A stretch of DNA of 64,000 nt, from the NCBI GenBank assembly GCA_007129495.1, contig SKVJ01000001.1, positions 1-64,000 on the forward strand. Direction: 5' to 3'. This DNA comes from Dehalococcoidia bacterium. Lineage in GTDB: Bacteria > Chloroflexota > Dehalococcoidia > GIF9 > AB-539-J10. Numbering within the stretch: the first letter of the stretch is position 1; each line of letters opens with the position of its first letter. The position numbers and the translations under genes are program-made. Below, in pieces: positions 63,688 to 64,000 of this stretch. Below the pieces are notes generated by a model. The model was not told where the DNA came from. It was given only the letters and a program-made list of their open reading frames with translations, and searched no databases.

Positions 63688-64000
63688 CTAGGATGAATGA
63701 GAGCACTCCTGTACTGATTGGCAATCCTCACCCTGGAAAAGAAGTTCCAGGCGATGAATCGACTTCTCAGGAGCGGAGAAACCAAGCGCTGCCAGGACGT
63801 GATCAGGGCGTGCGCTGCCTTCCTGCCCAATATTCACCAGCATTTCGATACTGCACCAGTCGTCAGGTCTCTGCTCGACAGTAATCGTGCGAACATGAGG
63901 CCTCAAGTCAGTCGATTTCACCTCGTCACCGCGAACGAACTGATGTATCGCAGTTTCAGCCTGCAGAAACGCCCGCGTTGCATCAACCGCCCCCGACACA
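63688..64000 (-). CDS. TIGR03936/DUF2344 radical-SAM-associated protein, C-terminal part (cut by window)
   Basis: About 103 C-terminal residues are visible and the frame runs to the right edge, so the start is outside. KSTDLRPHVRTITVEQ and GSARPDHVLAALGFS match the DUF2344 pattern (DLRPLVR, GSARPDEVLKALG). The family is found beside or fused to B12-binding radical SAM proteins and often near rplU-rpmA, which is the case here. Role unknown; tRNA or rRNA modification has been suggested from context. Followed by the phosphatase gene after 33 nt. Confidence 0.68.
   Translation of the reverse strand, partial: VSGAVDATRAFLQAETAIHQFVRGDEVKSTDLRPHVRTITVEQRPDDWCSIEMLVNIGQEGSARPDHVLAALGFSAPEKSIHRLELLFQGEDCQSVQECSHSS

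Overview
The window is a compact chromosomal segment (roughly mid-50s % GC by eye) from a bacterium that I would place in the Chloroflexota, probably near the Dehalococcoidia. The grounds are circumstantial: the order pyrG - fsa-type transaldolase - rho, corrinoid/UroD-like methyltransferases, FabL plus paired hot-dog dehydratases in the fatty acid cluster, and no outer-membrane assembly genes. There is no rRNA in the window. No phage, insertion sequence, CRISPR array or tRNA gene was seen.

Layout. 1-9.3 kb: surface-glycan locus (polytopic GT-C-like protein and flippase on +; GT1, PaaK-like ligase, DUF354 glycosyltransferase, LpxD-like acyltransferase, PIG-L deacetylase and GT2 on -). 9.3-11.1 kb: a GC-rich patch with a promoter, a mini-ORF lying on a 20-bp palindrome, a 52-residue membrane protein and a tandem PRC-barrel protein. 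11.1-15.7 kb: tmRNA and smpB, comEA-comEC, a KduD-like dehydrogenase. 16.1-25.6 kb: NEW3-protein/ABC-2 exporter, rph, proBA, mfd. 25.6-35.7 kb: acetate uptake protein and acs, then pyrG-fsa-rho-Cys-rich mini-protein, thiolase, and a corrinoid protein with a UroD-like methyltransferase. 35.7-44.5 kb: a nine-gene aromatic operon, aroF-aroB-aroD-aroE-aroK-aroA-aroC-pheA-tyrA, whose order follows the pathway. 44.6-50.6 kb: ribF-tyrS, serA, DUF1015, yqeY-rpsU. 50.9-55.9 kb: fatty acid cluster (two hot-dog proteins, plsX, acpP, fabL, fabF, fabG). 56-64 kb: DUF212 protein, rhomboid, hydrolase, rplU-rpmA-rpmE, DUF1385, hisA-hisI, and a DUF2344-phosphatase-tilS-truB operon.

The most striking system is regulatory. 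Ahead of the aromatic operon lie a consensus promoter, a 26-codon leader ORF with nine Phe/Tyr/Trp codons among its first fifteen, and mutually exclusive 1:2, 2:3 and 3:4 pairings ending in a strong terminator. This is a complete ribosome-mediated attenuator that appears to sense all three aromatic amino acids and to control the whole shikimate route to Phe and Tyr. The second is a CTP synthase whose glutaminase nucleophile Cys is replaced by Gln and whose oxyanion loop is altered, although the synthetase half is intact. Others are an rplU that seems to start at AUU, a group of genes whose -10 boxes sit so close to the start codon that their mRNAs should be leaderless or nearly so, and a Cys-rich 57-residue protein at the place where rpmE often follows rho.

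Calls rest on reading motifs and known family patterns; no database search was run.
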